Shown here piece after piece: positions 7,808 through 15,377 of a stretch of DNA of 41,986 nucleotides. The notes beneath the pieces were generated by a model, which was given only the letters and a program-made list of their open reading frames with translations, was not told the origin of the DNA and made no database searches. Each line of letters starts with the position of its first letter. The first letter of the stretch is position 1. Location: positions 645,235-687,220 of the forward strand of contig CP070736.1 in the NCBI GenBank assembly GCA_020347645.1, read 5' to 3'. A program made the position numbers and the translations under genes. Origin of the DNA: Methanobacteriota archaeon. GTDB lineage: Archaea; Thermoplasmatota; Thermoplasmata; UBA10834.

Positions 7808-9226
7808 ATGGCGAGAGCGAAGATTTGTTTCATGGACGACGATGAAGTTGAAAGGGTACATACGACAGCCATACGACTGCTGGATGAGGTTGGCATTCTA
7901 GTTCACAGCGAATCTGTGAGCGGCATGCTAGAATCAAATGGAGCGAGACGATCCAAAGATGGAACACGAATGCTCATCTCAGAGGACATGGTGAAGAACG
8001 CTCTCTCTGTCGCTCCGAAGTCCGTCCTGCTCGCTTCAACGGATGCTGCACAAGATATCAGGATACCGGCCGCTAATGGCAGAATATTTGTCGCCAATGG
8101 TGGCGAAGGCGTTCAAATGGTGGACCTTTTGACTGGTGACAGGAGATCCCCTGTACTCGCGGACCTGCGCAACTTCGCAATACTGGTCGATGACTTGCCT
8201 CAAATAGACTTCTTCTGGGGAATGGTAGGAGCGCTCGATCAGCCTGCCCACCTTAAGGAGTTGCTAGAGATGAAGACATCATTCGAATGGACTACCAAGC
8301 ACATTCAGTTGGGTGCGATAACTGCGGAGCAAGCGCGCAAAATGGTTCGCATGGCTTCCGTGCTAATGGATGGGGAAGACAATCTGGCCAAGAGACCTAT
8401 CATATCATCTGTTCAGTGTCCCATATCGCCTCTTACATTCGAGAAGGGACTTGTTGAAGCCCAGGTGGAGTTTTCCCGCGCCGGTATTCCTGTTGTAGCC
8501 ATGACGGCCCCTGTTGCAGGTCTTTCCTCGCCGGTGACGATATCGGGAACGGTTGCCCAGACAACTGCGGAGAACCTCGCAAGCCTAGTGATATCTCAAG
8601 CAGCCCGGAAGGGCGCACCCTTCATTTTCAGCTCGGACTCGAGCCCTGCAGACCTCAAGACGGGGTCCATAGACTACGGCGCACTAGAAACACCTCTTTT
8701 CAGGGCGGCATCGGGACAGATGGCGGAATACTATGATCTGCCCAAGATGGTCGCTGGCCTCGGGCTGGAGAACCTTTCGTACGCAATAGACAACATTTGG
8801 GAGGGCGTCCACTATATGACGAACTGCGCCCTGGTGGGGTCCGATCTCTCGGCTGGCTTTGGCGGTCTCGACCAGGCGATCGGGGCGTCCTACGAGCAGC
8901 TTGTGTTGGACGCTTGGGTATGGGAAATTGCACGCGAATTCATCCGCGAGTTCGACTTCGGAGATGACGCCATATCATACGACACTATAAGGGACGCGGG
9001 GCTGGACAGAAATTTCCTGACGAAGAGACACACGTCGCAGAGGCTCCGAGGAGAGGCGATTGCCACCCGCGTCGCGGACTGCACTGTTGCTGAGAGACTG
9101 AAGGCAGTAGACACGAGGGATGCGATAGCCAGGGCATACAAGGAAGCCTCTCGCATACTTGACAGCCATCACGAACCCAAGATAGACTCAGACCAGGCAT
9201 CGGCTATGGACAGGATAATCAGGTGA
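7808..9226 (+). CDS. MttB-family corrinoid-dependent methyltransferase (non-pyrrolysine type)
   Basis: Member of the trimethylamine methyltransferase (MttB) superfamily, which moves a methyl group from a quaternary or tertiary amine to a corrinoid protein. The N-terminal segment EVERVHTTAIRLLDEVGILVHSE and the long TIM-barrel core (PISPLTFEKG, SPVTISGT, MTNCALVGSDLSAGFGG) support this. The 472-residue frame has no in-frame UAG. It therefore belongs with the non-pyrrolysine members, which in studied cases act on glycine betaine, proline betaine or carnitine; the substrate here is unknown. No corrinoid protein, corrinoid reactivase or MtbA gene is in the window. The ATG at 7808 is preferred because of promoter spacing and family alignment; an in-frame start at 7703 would add 35 atypical residues. 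Confidence 0.88.
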   Translation: MARAKICFMDDDEVERVHTTAIRLLDEVGILVHSESVSGMLESNGARRSKDGTRMLISEDMVKNALSVAPKSVLLASTDAAQDIRIPAANGRIFVANGGEGVQMVDLLTGDRRSPVLADLRNFAILVDDLPQIDFFWGMVGALDQPAHLKELLEMKTSFEWTTKHIQLGAITAEQARKMVRMASVLMDGEDNLAKRPIISSVQCPISPLTFEKGLVEAQVEFSRAGIPVVAMTAPVAGLSSPVTISGTVAQTTAENLASLVISQAARKGAPFIFSSDSSPADLKTGSIDYGALETPLFRAASGQMAEYYDLPKMVAGLGLENLSYAIDNIWEGVHYMTNCALVGSDLSAGFGGLDQAIGASYEQLVLDAWVWEIAREFIREFDFGDDAISYDTIRDAGLDRNFLTKRHTSQRLRGEAIATRVADCTVAERLKAVDTRDAIARAYKEASRILDSHHEPKIDSDQASAMDRIIR

Positions 9227-9255
9227 CGAGAGGCACATGAGACGGGGGGTCGAGG

Positions 9256-9329
9256 CGCCCGAGCTGGGATTCGAACCCAAGTCCGGAGCTCCGCAGGCTC
9301 CTAGGATATCCAAGCTACCCCACTCGGGC
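9256..9329 (-). tRNA. tRNA-Arg (anticodon GCG)
   Basis: Complete cloverleaf on the minus strand: acceptor GCCCGAG/CTCGGGC, anticodon stem GGAGC/GCTCC around loop CTGCGGA, and T-arm CTGGG/CCCAG-like with TTCGAAT. Anticodon GCG reads CGC. The discriminator is G. There is no intron and no encoded CCA. Confidence 0.94.
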
Positions 9330-9362
9330 GTTTCTCGATTATCTCGGCTCCCTCCATACGGG

Positions 9363-9387
9363 CGACGGTAGAAATAGCTAACCGTCG
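9363..9387 (-). terminator. Stem-loop after the ABC-2 operon
   Basis: CGACGGT (9363-9369) pairs with ACCGTCG (9381-9387), extended by a few pairs with one bulge. It lies nine bases after the stop of the last ABC permease gene and before tRNA-Arg. There is no T-tract, so it may be a 3'-end hairpin or a processing site between operon and tRNA. Confidence 0.35.
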
Positions 9388-9395
9388 AGAGGGCG

Positions 9396-10274
9396 TCAAT
9401 AGGCCGTCGTCCAGTCTATCTTGCCCTTCTTGCGCGCGATGTAATCCGCTATCCTGAATACGCCGATTGACAATGCGAAGAATACGCCGACGGAGATGAG
9501 GAGATACAGCATAATGGTCAAGTCACTGACGTTACTCATACCGGTCACGTCGTATCCTGAAGTGTCCGCGAGCTCCCTCATCACCCCGGGCTCCATACCA
9601 CGTCTGACTGCCTCCATCCAGTACGTCACAGGCAGAAACCTGGATATCGATTCGGCCCACGTGGGAAGTATCGTGATCGGAAACACGACACCCGACAGCA
9701 CGTAAAAGACGCCTGCCAGACCCTCGTTGATGCCGATGCTGTGCTTGGCAGTGAGAAAGGAGACGCCCCCCAAAGCGAGTCCGAGTATGCATATGGATGC
9801 GAGTCCCAAGACGAGTGAGAGCGCCAATAGCGGCCAGTCAATCGAGGTCAGGTCGATGGCGACGTCGAGAGCCACCACGCCGAACAGGATGGTTATGAAG
9901 ACACCGAACGAAGTGATGGCAATCTTGATCGCCGACCGTCCCATGATGTACATGTAGAAGTTCATCGGTGCGATGTAGACCTGCTTCAACGTCATGTAAT
10001 GCTCCCTATCATCGTGAATGACCCAAGTCACACCAAAGAGCACTTCGGCGACGAACATGTACATTGCATTTCCAACGTACATGTAAGAGAAGAACGCGTT
10101 GGCGGTCTCTCCGCCGGTAACAACAATGTACATTAGCACGAGTATCAATGTCCCGGCGATTGGCTTCACGATGGAATAGGTCAGGAACAGGAACGGGTCG
10201 GTCCAATTGGCCTCCATCTGCCATCCAAGCCATGCCGAGTCCTTGAACACTTTGAGGTTATTGGTTACTGCCAT
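9396..10274 (-). CDS. ABC-2 type transporter permease (second permease)
   Basis: Integral membrane half of an ABC exporter. An N-terminal amphipathic start (NNLKVFKDSAWLGWQMEANWTDPFLF) and six hydrophobic segments spread over 292 residues fit the ABC-2 fold of DrrB/NodJ-type exporters. The segment GVSFLTAKHSIGINEGLAGVFYVLSGVVFPITILP carries the typical ABC-2 signature near helix 5. The ATG overlaps the end of the upstream permease gene by 10 bases, so translation is probably coupled. Two non-identical permeases with one ATPase imply a heterodimeric channel. The substrate (drug, lipid or polysaccharide) cannot be read from the sequence. Confidence 0.87.
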   Translation of the reverse strand: MAVTNNLKVFKDSAWLGWQMEANWTDPFLFLTYSIVKPIAGTLILVLMYIVVTGGETANAFFSYMYVGNAMYMFVAEVLFGVTWVIHDDREHYMTLKQVYIAPMNFYMYIMGRSAIKIAITSFGVFITILFGVVALDVAIDLTSIDWPLLALSLVLGLASICILGLALGGVSFLTAKHSIGINEGLAGVFYVLSGVVFPITILPTWAESISRFLPVTYWMEAVRRGMEPGVMRELADTSGYDVTGMSNVSDLTIMLYLLISVGVFFALSIGVFRIADYIARKKGKIDWTTAY

Positions 10275-11086
10275 CTCAAGGTCAACCTCCCAGTGGTCTT
10301 TCCAAGATACTCCATGTATCTCAGTGCGTATCTTGAAAGGATCATGAATACGACGCAGAGTCCGGAAAGAAGCGCTACCTCAGTGTTCAATGAAAGGAAG
10401 GCGTCCTCTGTACCTCCGGGGAATATTATTTGTCTGAGAGCGTCCAAGCCGAGGGTTATCGGAATGATAGATGCACCAGCGGCCGCCCAGAATCCGAGGT
10501 GTTTTACCGGGAAGTAGAACCCAGAAGCGAAGTATACTGGTTCCATCATCAATGCAGACAGATGGTAGGCCTCTCTGCCAAGCAGGAGGTAGAGCGATGC
10601 GAACATCATGCCCATACCGTACAGGGCTATCATCGTCACTACGAAAACAACTATGAGCATTACAGGGCTGGCGAGCGAGAACACGACGTTGAATGCTATC
10701 GCTCCTATGGCCAGTGTCATCGCGGCCTGTATCGTAGTCTCGAAGAGCCCGCCGACCGCCATCCCGGCCAGGATCGACATTCTTGATATCGGCGCCATAA
10801 GGTACAGCGGAAGATTTCCGATCTCCTTCTCCCAGTAGAGCTGCGACGCCATCGACCACAGGATATTAAGCCAGAAAGCGGTCATAGCGCCGCCAAGCAC
10901 AACATATCCTATGAGTTCCGCCCGGGCGTCCAAGAACTTGTAGACATAGGCATAACCGGCGATTGTGAACAGAGGAAGGATGACATCGAAGATGAACCAA
11001 CTTGGCTCTCTTGTCGAACCTATAAGCCTTGGATAAGCTCTGCCCCTCACTGCCCGAAGGTTCTTCAAGAGATAGCTCTCAGTCAT
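10265..11086 (-). CDS. ABC-2 type transporter permease (first permease)
   Basis: 273-residue membrane protein with about six hydrophobic helices and the ABC-2 pattern: cytoplasmic N-terminus (LLKNLRAVRGRAYPRLIGSTREPSWFIFDVILPLFTIAGYAYVY) and a GREAYHLSALMMEPVYFASGFYFPV segment before the last helices. It starts with the 4-base ATGA overlap at the stop of the ATPase gene and runs into the second permease gene with a 10-base overlap. The three genes form one translation-coupled export operon. Confidence 0.87.
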   Translation of the reverse strand: MTESYLLKNLRAVRGRAYPRLIGSTREPSWFIFDVILPLFTIAGYAYVYKFLDARAELIGYVVLGGAMTAFWLNILWSMASQLYWEKEIGNLPLYLMAPISRMSILAGMAVGGLFETTIQAAMTLAIGAIAFNVVFSLASPVMLIVVFVVTMIALYGMGMMFASLYLLLGREAYHLSALMMEPVYFASGFYFPVKHLGFWAAAGASIIPITLGLDALRQIIFPGGTEDAFLSLNTEVALLSGLCVVFMILSRYALRYMEYLGKTTGRLTLRWQ

Positions 11087-12060
11087 GCCAGGCCTCTCCC
11101 GACCAACTTGATGAACACATCCTCAAGCGTCGGCTCGGTCTTTTGGAGCGACATTATCCTGGACCCTTTCGATACAACCTCTGATACAATCTCGGACACG
11201 CATGATTCGTCCTCCAAGACGAACCTTAGCTTTGTCGTGCCGCTCTCAACATCCTTGTAAGACGTATAGCTGTTCAGCCCTGGTATGTTGTCGAAGCCGT
11301 TGATCCCCCCGAGTCCATAGACGGACAGGGTCAGTGTCGTGTTCATCTTGACCGTCTTCTTCAGATTGTTCGGCGTGTCACAGGCGAGGATTTTGCCTCC
11401 GTCAATGATGGCGATCCGATCACAGAGTTCGTCCGCTTCCATCATGTAATGTGTGGTCAGAAGCACCGTTCGGTTCCTGTCGCTCTGGACCCAGTCCATG
11501 ACGAAGTCCCTCACCGCCCTTGCCGCATTGACGTCGAGACCGAGGGTAGGTTCATCCAGGAACACAATCTCAGGGTTCGTGACGAAGCCGCGAATGACGT
11601 TCATCTTCTGCCGCTCGCCAGTGGATAGAGTCCTTACTTTCGCCTTGGCCTTGCTGCTGAGCCCGAACCGCGCTAGGAGCTCCTCGATCCTGGCGTGCGC
11701 CTCCTTGCTCTTTATGCCGTAGAACTGAGAGAACATCCAGAGATTCTCTCTCACGGTCAGCAGGCCGTACCCAGAGATCTCTCCACCGGAAACCATGTTG
11801 ATGCGTTCCCTGACCGCCGTCAAGTCCTTTTCGACGTCCAATCCCGCGACATATGCCTTCCCCGAGGTCGGCAGGAGGAGCGTGCTCAGAATCTTCAGCA
11901 AGGTTGTCTTGCCTGCGCCGTTGGGGCCCAAAACGCCGAACAACTCACCCCTTTCGATGCGTAGGTCGACTGAGTCGAGAGCCGTAACTACACTGCCCTC
12001 CTTCTTCTTCTTGGGTCGAAATATCCTGGTCAGAGACTGGGTCTCAACAGCATGCGGCAT
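11083..12060 (-). CDS. ABC transporter ATP-binding protein (DrrA/ABC-2 exporter type)
   Basis: Cytoplasmic ATPase that powers the two permeases encoded downstream. Walker A GPNGAGKT at 45-52, signature LSTGERQ at 145-151, Walker B/Glu IVFLDEPTLGLD at 165-176 and the switch His in LLTTHYM are all intact. The C-terminal 90 residues, ending PTLEDVFIKLVGRGLA, match the accessory domain found in drug and polysaccharide exporter ATPases of this group. The N-terminus has a Lys-rich insertion (PKKKKEG) before the first strand. It is the first gene of the operon, with a TATA-like box about 30 bases before the ATG. Confidence 0.94.
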   Translation of the reverse strand: MPHAVETQSLTRIFRPKKKKEGSVVTALDSVDLRIERGELFGVLGPNGAGKTTLLKILSTLLLPTSGKAYVAGLDVEKDLTAVRERINMVSGGEISGYGLLTVRENLWMFSQFYGIKSKEAHARIEELLARFGLSSKAKAKVRTLSTGERQKMNVIRGFVTNPEIVFLDEPTLGLDVNAARAVRDFVMDWVQSDRNRTVLLTTHYMMEADELCDRIAIIDGGKILACDTPNNLKKTVKMNTTLTLSVYGLGGINGFDNIPGLNSYTSYKDVESGTTKLRFVLEDESCVSEIVSEVVSKGSRIMSLQKTEPTLEDVFIKLVGRGLA

Positions 12061-12086
12061 TCAAACACACACCTGATACGCTTCAT

Positions 12087-12097
12087 CGAATAAATCC
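12087..12097 (-). promoter_or_regulatory. TATA-like box for the ABC-2 operon
   Basis: GGATTTATTCG on the minus strand. The predicted start site, near 12066, lies about six bases before the ATG. Confidence 0.5.
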
Positions 12098-12106
12098 TCG
12101 GTCGCG

Positions 12107-12134
12107 AAAAACGCATTAAGGACGCATCGCGTCC
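12107..12134 (-). terminator. Hairpin plus T5 tract after rps17e
   Basis: On the minus strand GGACGC (12134-12129) pairs with GCGTCC (12125-12120) around a 3-base loop. A TTTTT run at 12111-12107 follows. It sits about 20 bases after the S17e stop, a plausible end for that transcript. Confidence 0.5.
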
Positions 12135-12155
12135 GATCAACGGACAGATGACATG

Positions 12156-12347
12156 TCACGCCTCGTACAGCTTCCTGTACCTTGTGACATAGCCAGCAAT
12201 CTTGTTTCTCATGGAGACGGAGCGCACATCGGTGAGCTTTGAGACCATCTGCTTGTTGTGCTGGTAGTCGCCTGTGAACTGGTCGGGGTATTTGTGCACC
12301 AGCTCGACGGCCACCCGTTTGATGTACGTCGGTCTTATGTTACCCAT
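12156..12347 (-). CDS. rps17e: Small-subunit ribosomal protein S17e (eS17)
   Basis: 63-residue ribosomal protein shared by archaea and eukaryotes. The sequence MGNIRPTYIKRVAVELV, with LTDVRS and RNKIAGYVTR, is diagnostic. The frame extends upstream to 12449, but the internal ATG at 12347 is the right start: it gives the normal family N-terminus and length, a GGTGAG ribosome-binding site sits four bases before it, and a TATATATA box lies at 12381-12389. The longer frame would overlap the end of thyX. Confidence 0.95.
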   Translation of the reverse strand: MGNIRPTYIKRVAVELVHKYPDQFTGDYQHNKQMVSKLTDVRSVSMRNKIAGYVTRYRKLYEA

Positions 12348-12380
12348 TGGCTCACCGTGAGGGCTTCCCAATGAGAAGGG

Positions 12381-12389
12381 TATATATAT
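12381..12389 (-). promoter_or_regulatory. TATA box for rps17e
   Basis: ATATATATA. The predicted transcription start, near 12359, leaves a 12-base leader with the GGTGAG motif. It is one of the clearest TATA boxes in the window. Confidence 0.65.
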
Positions 12390-12429
12390 GATTTGTGGAG
12401 CGTCGCTCGCCGTTTCCGACCTACATTGG

Positions 12430-13146
12430 TTACTCGTCTGAGCTATCACTCATCTCGAAAAGGTCCTTCTCAGTCGGCAGGGCGGTCTTATCGTAGGGTC
12501 TGCCGCAGGAATACTCGCCCTCGGGACAGGCACCCCTGAAGCACCCAGGCCCAGCATCGGAGAATAGGATCGGAGCTACCTTTCTGGCCTCGATCAGCAT
12601 CATCCAGGCCATCAATCGTATCTCCCACTGTGCACGCTTACAACATCTGAGTCTAAACAGATGCCAAAGCTCCCTTGCGTTCATCGTCAGCGTTATGTTC
12701 GTATGGCAGGCGTTCGGGAGTACGTATCGGGCGTCTTCCTTAGGGACCTTCAGTGCGAGCGCGCGATATGCCTCCCACGCGTCGTCCATGGCCTTCGCGT
12801 AGATGGCGCTCGCTTCGGGGTCACGATCTATAGTCGGCGGAAACACATAATCTGCCTTCTCCATGCCCACGTATCTCTGGCTCTGCTGTGAATACGATGC
12901 TATCCGATGCCTTACGAGCTGGTGGGTAAGGGACCTCGAAACCTCCTCCACGCTAAATGTGAAGTGGGCGTGTTCTACGACTGAAAGGTGCCCCATGCCT
13001 ACCACTTTCTCTATCATCTTCCTCGCTTTGTCATCGGAAGTCGCCTCGAACAGCTCGGTTGCTCCCTTCTCCGAATAGCACGACTGCGCCGCAGCGGCGC
13101 AGATTCTGTCAGGATTCTCCGTGTGATTGATGAGGGTAACCTTCAC
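12430..13146 (-). CDS. thyX: FAD-dependent thymidylate synthase ThyX
   Basis: Makes dTMP from dUMP using methylene-tetrahydrofolate, FAD and NADPH. The ThyX motif RHR-x7-S is present as RHRIASYSQQS (residues 79-89 from the GTG). QRY follows it, and the dUMP/FAD-binding segment LPNACHTNITLTMNARELWHLFRLR comes later. Family sequences start near 'KVTLI', which favours the GTG at 13146 with an AGGTG motif just upstream; a TTG at 13161 would add five residues. The C-terminus has an unusual Cys cluster (GCFRGACPEGEYSCGRP) that may bind metal. Confidence 0.95.
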   Translation of the reverse strand: MKVTLINHTENPDRICAAAAQSCYSEKGATELFEATSDDKARKMIEKVVGMGHLSVVEHAHFTFSVEEVSRSLTHQLVRHRIASYSQQSQRYVGMEKADYVFPPTIDRDPEASAIYAKAMDDAWEAYRALALKVPKEDARYVLPNACHTNITLTMNARELWHLFRLRCCKRAQWEIRLMAWMMLIEARKVAPILFSDAGPGCFRGACPEGEYSCGRPYDKTALPTEKDLFEMSDSSDE

Positions 13147-13186
13147 TCGAGCACCTGCCAACTGAGCAGCCTAAGGAGTTTCCATT

Positions 13187-13194
13187 CTATATGC
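13187..13194 (-). promoter_or_regulatory. TATA-like box for thyX
   Basis: GCATATAG on the minus strand. The predicted start site near 13164 gives an 18-base leader to the GTG start, or almost none to the TTG start. Confidence 0.45.
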
Positions 13195-13247
13195 TTTTCA
13201 TGGAAGCGTCGAATGTGGAGCGACGAACCACCATATCGCAGGAGAGG

Positions 13248-13967
13248 TTACCTCTGCCAGCTATTGTCTTCGTTCAGATAGAAGGTCGTGCTGTGCTCGG
13301 AAGGTTCGTCGAAGGTCATCGAGGTGCCGCCCATGAGCTGTTTCAGGCGCACCACCTCCAAGTCTTGCCTAGCGAGGGCCGTGGCTATGCCAGGCACGTG
13401 ACCATCGCCGACCACGGCTACGACGTTGGTATGAGTCTCCGCTACCTCAGAAATACGCTCGGCCATTATCCTGTTTCTGTCGTCAATCAAAACCTTCTTT
13501 AGCACCGGGAACTGCTCTTCTACGCTCTTCAGATAACCCTCGTCGTTGTTCTGGTATGCCTCCATCTCGCGCTCGACAGTCTCTTTAGAGGAGACGAGAC
13601 CAATCAGCGCTCCCGCCAGGAGCTTGATTCTCTCCCTCATGGTCATCTTCTTCCATAGCACCGTCAACATGGCCGATGCGTCCACATCCACGAACGCAAT
13701 CTTCGCGTTGATCTCCCTTGCCGCTTCAGCCGCTGCGAGCATTTCGGCGCCTACCTCCGCGCCGAATCTATCGGCCATCTTCTTCTGGAACATCGCCATC
13801 AGGGAGTATTGGAGAGGTACGCGTCCTGACCTCGAGCCGCTTCGGAGAGACTGATACCTCGCCCTGTCAAGCTCTATGCAGACTACATCCGGACCTTTCG
13901 AACGTATAAGCTGTGTGACTTGGTCGGATATGGCAAACACGTGTCCCACGCCGATGAGCGTTATCAT
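13248..13967 (-). CDS. TraB/PrgY-family protein (TIKI-fold, archaeal short form)
   Basis: Member of the TraB family, named after the enterococcal pheromone shutdown protein and related to TIKI-type metalloproteases. Conserved elements are visible: the GVGHVF motif near the N-terminus, VCIELDRARYQSL, AMFQKKMADRFGAEVGAEM, VDVDASAML, DDRNRIMAERI and the second histidine motif VGDGHVPGI. At about 239 aa it lacks the C-terminal membrane helices of the longer archaeal members, so it is probably soluble. Function in archaea is unknown. The ATG at 13967 is preferred because the shared TATA element predicts transcription start near 13972; an in-frame ATG at 13982 would lie upstream of that. Confidence 0.85.
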   Translation of the reverse strand: MITLIGVGHVFAISDQVTQLIRSKGPDVVCIELDRARYQSLRSGSRSGRVPLQYSLMAMFQKKMADRFGAEVGAEMLAAAEAAREINAKIAFVDVDASAMLTVLWKKMTMRERIKLLAGALIGLVSSKETVEREMEAYQNNDEGYLKSVEEQFPVLKKVLIDDRNRIMAERISEVAETHTNVVAVVGDGHVPGIATALARQDLEVVRLKQLMGGTSMTFDEPSEHSTTFYLNEDNSWQR

Positions 13968-13992
13968 TTCCGCTCGGGCCATCGTGGGAGGA

Positions 13993-14003
13993 TTTTAATA
14001 AAT
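13993..14003. promoter_or_regulatory. Shared bidirectional TATA element between traB-like and HAD genes
   Basis: TTTTAATAAAT is the only AT-rich element in a very short divergent gap. It is centred 25 bases before the HAD ATG (14023) and about 26 bases before a start site near 13972 on the other strand. One TATA region may serve both genes. Confidence 0.5.
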
Positions 14004-14022
14004 CTTTCCGCAATCTTGGCGC

Positions 14023-14661
14023 ATGGTCAAGCTCGTAGTGTTCGACATGGACGGAGTTCTGGTCGACATCGAAAGCTCATGGGTACATGTCCATCGCCAT
14101 TTCGGTGTTAACAACGAGCAATCACTCGAGTCCTACCTGAGAGGAGAGATAGACGACATGGAATTCATAAGAAGGGACGTCGCCCTGTGGATGGACAAAG
14201 ACCCTGCGCTCACCGTTGATGATGTAAAGAGCATACTCTCGACCGCTCCATTGATGAAGGGTGCGCGCAGGACCACGGCGTCGTTGAGGAGTCGAGGCAT
14301 CAGGACGGCGATAATCTCTGCTGGCATCGATTTACTGGCAGAGAGGGTGGCAATCGACCTCGGGATGGATTCCTTTTACGCGAACGGTTTTGTTATCGAC
14401 GGCTCTGGGAGGCTGACGGGAGAGGGCGTGCTCAACGTCAGGCTTGACCAGAAAGGAGAAAAGGTACGCATGATAGCCGACCTGTTCGGCTTCGATGGAG
14501 AGGAGGTCGCAAGCATAGGCAACTCGCGTTACGATGTGCCCATGTTCGACGCGGCTGGCCTTGGGATTGCATTCTGCCCGGAGGACGATGAGACAAGGGA
14601 CTCAGCCGACAAGGTGGTCGATGAGAGAGACCTCTCAAGAATCCTTGACTTCATTCACTAA
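14023..14661 (+). CDS. HAD-superfamily phosphatase, phosphoserine-phosphatase-like
   Basis: Phosphomonoesterase with the haloacid dehalogenase fold. Motif I is FDMDGVLVD with nucleophile Asp8 and acid/base Asp10, motif II is Ser99 in IISAG, motif III is Lys144 or Lys147 (DQKGEK), and motif IV is GNSRYD (166-171), where Asn replaces the more usual Asp of GDSxxD. The layout most resembles SerB-type phosphatases, but the substrate is not certain. The ATG is preceded by a TATA-like element at leaderless spacing. It converges with the pcm gene, eight bases apart. Confidence 0.85.
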   Translation: MVKLVVFDMDGVLVDIESSWVHVHRHFGVNNEQSLESYLRGEIDDMEFIRRDVALWMDKDPALTVDDVKSILSTAPLMKGARRTTASLRSRGIRTAIISAGIDLLAERVAIDLGMDSFYANGFVIDGSGRLTGEGVLNVRLDQKGEKVRMIADLFGFDGEEVASIGNSRYDVPMFDAAGLGIAFCPEDDETRDSADKVVDERDLSRILDFIH

Positions 14662-14669
14662 ACCTAGAG

Positions 14670-15326
14670 TCAGTAGCCGAATTCCCCTATCAACGGGACA
14701 AACACGCATCCGCCGTAGTTCTCTTTGAGCAGTTGGTGACCCCTCCTCTCGACGCAGATGAGATCCTGATAAGCCCTGCTGCCAACTGGCACCAACATCT
14801 TCCCGCCGTCCGCGAGCTGTTCCAGGAGGGGGGCAGGCACGTCTGGCGCGCTGCACGCGACGAATATCCTATCGAAGGGCGCATGCTCCGCCAGTCCTTT
14901 CGATCCATCTCCAATGATAACCGTGACCGTGTCCTTATAGCCCGTTCGTCTCAAGTTGCCCTCGGCGAACCGAGCGAGCGGTTCGATCCTCTCGATTGTA
15001 TACACGTGCCCGTCAGGCGAGACCGCCTCTGCCACAACCGCAGCGTGATATCCCGAACCGGCCCCGACTTCGAGGACCTTCTGGCCCGACTTGAGGTCGA
15101 GTTTCTCCACCATGATCGCCACCATATGCGGCGCCGAAATGGTCTGCCCTGTCCCTATGGGCAGCGGCGTGTCGACGTAAGCTTCGCTCCTGAGTCTTTC
15201 GGGCACGAACTCTTCCCTTGGCACCCGTCTCATGGCCTCTTCCACTACGGAGCTGACGATGTAGCCTCGTCTTACCAGTCTATCGACGAGCATATCACGA
15301 CTCCTCTCCATCGAATCCAACTCCAT
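14670..15326 (-). CDS. pcm: Protein-L-isoaspartate O-methyltransferase
   Basis: SAM-dependent repair enzyme that methylates isoaspartyl residues in aged proteins. GQTIS at 60-64 (here followed by Ala-Pro), the SAM motif LEVGAGSGYHAAVVA (85-99), VYTIER and VTVIIGDGSKGL are all typical. 218 aa is the normal length. The ATG at 15326 lies about 29 bases from a TATA-like box, which suggests a leaderless mRNA; a second ATG at 15311 is possible. It runs in the same direction as the zinc-protein gene upstream, 51 bases away, but has its own promoter. Confidence 0.95.
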   Translation of the reverse strand: MELDSMERSRDMLVDRLVRRGYIVSSVVEEAMRRVPREEFVPERLRSEAYVDTPLPIGTGQTISAPHMVAIMVEKLDLKSGQKVLEVGAGSGYHAAVVAEAVSPDGHVYTIERIEPLARFAEGNLRRTGYKDTVTVIIGDGSKGLAEHAPFDRIFVACSAPDVPAPLLEQLADGGKMLVPVGSRAYQDLICVERRGHQLLKENYGGCVFVPLIGEFGY

Positions 15327-15351
15327 CGATATGCCAATGCAGGTATGCGAT

Positions 15352-15358
15352 GTTAAAT
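15352..15358 (-). promoter_or_regulatory. TATA-like box for pcm
   Basis: TTTAACA on the minus strand, centred 29 bases before the ATG at 15326. Confidence 0.4.
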
Positions 15359-15377
15359 CTTGGCGAATCGCTCACCG

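Noticed and set aside
7808-9226. Pyrrolysine-containing trimethylamine methyltransferase
   Set aside because: The frame is open from start to stop with no in-frame UAG, and no pyl genes are present in the window.
12156-12449. S17e starting at 12449
   Set aside because: The first 34 residues are unrelated to the family and would overlap thyX. The internal ATG has a ribosome-binding site and TATA box.
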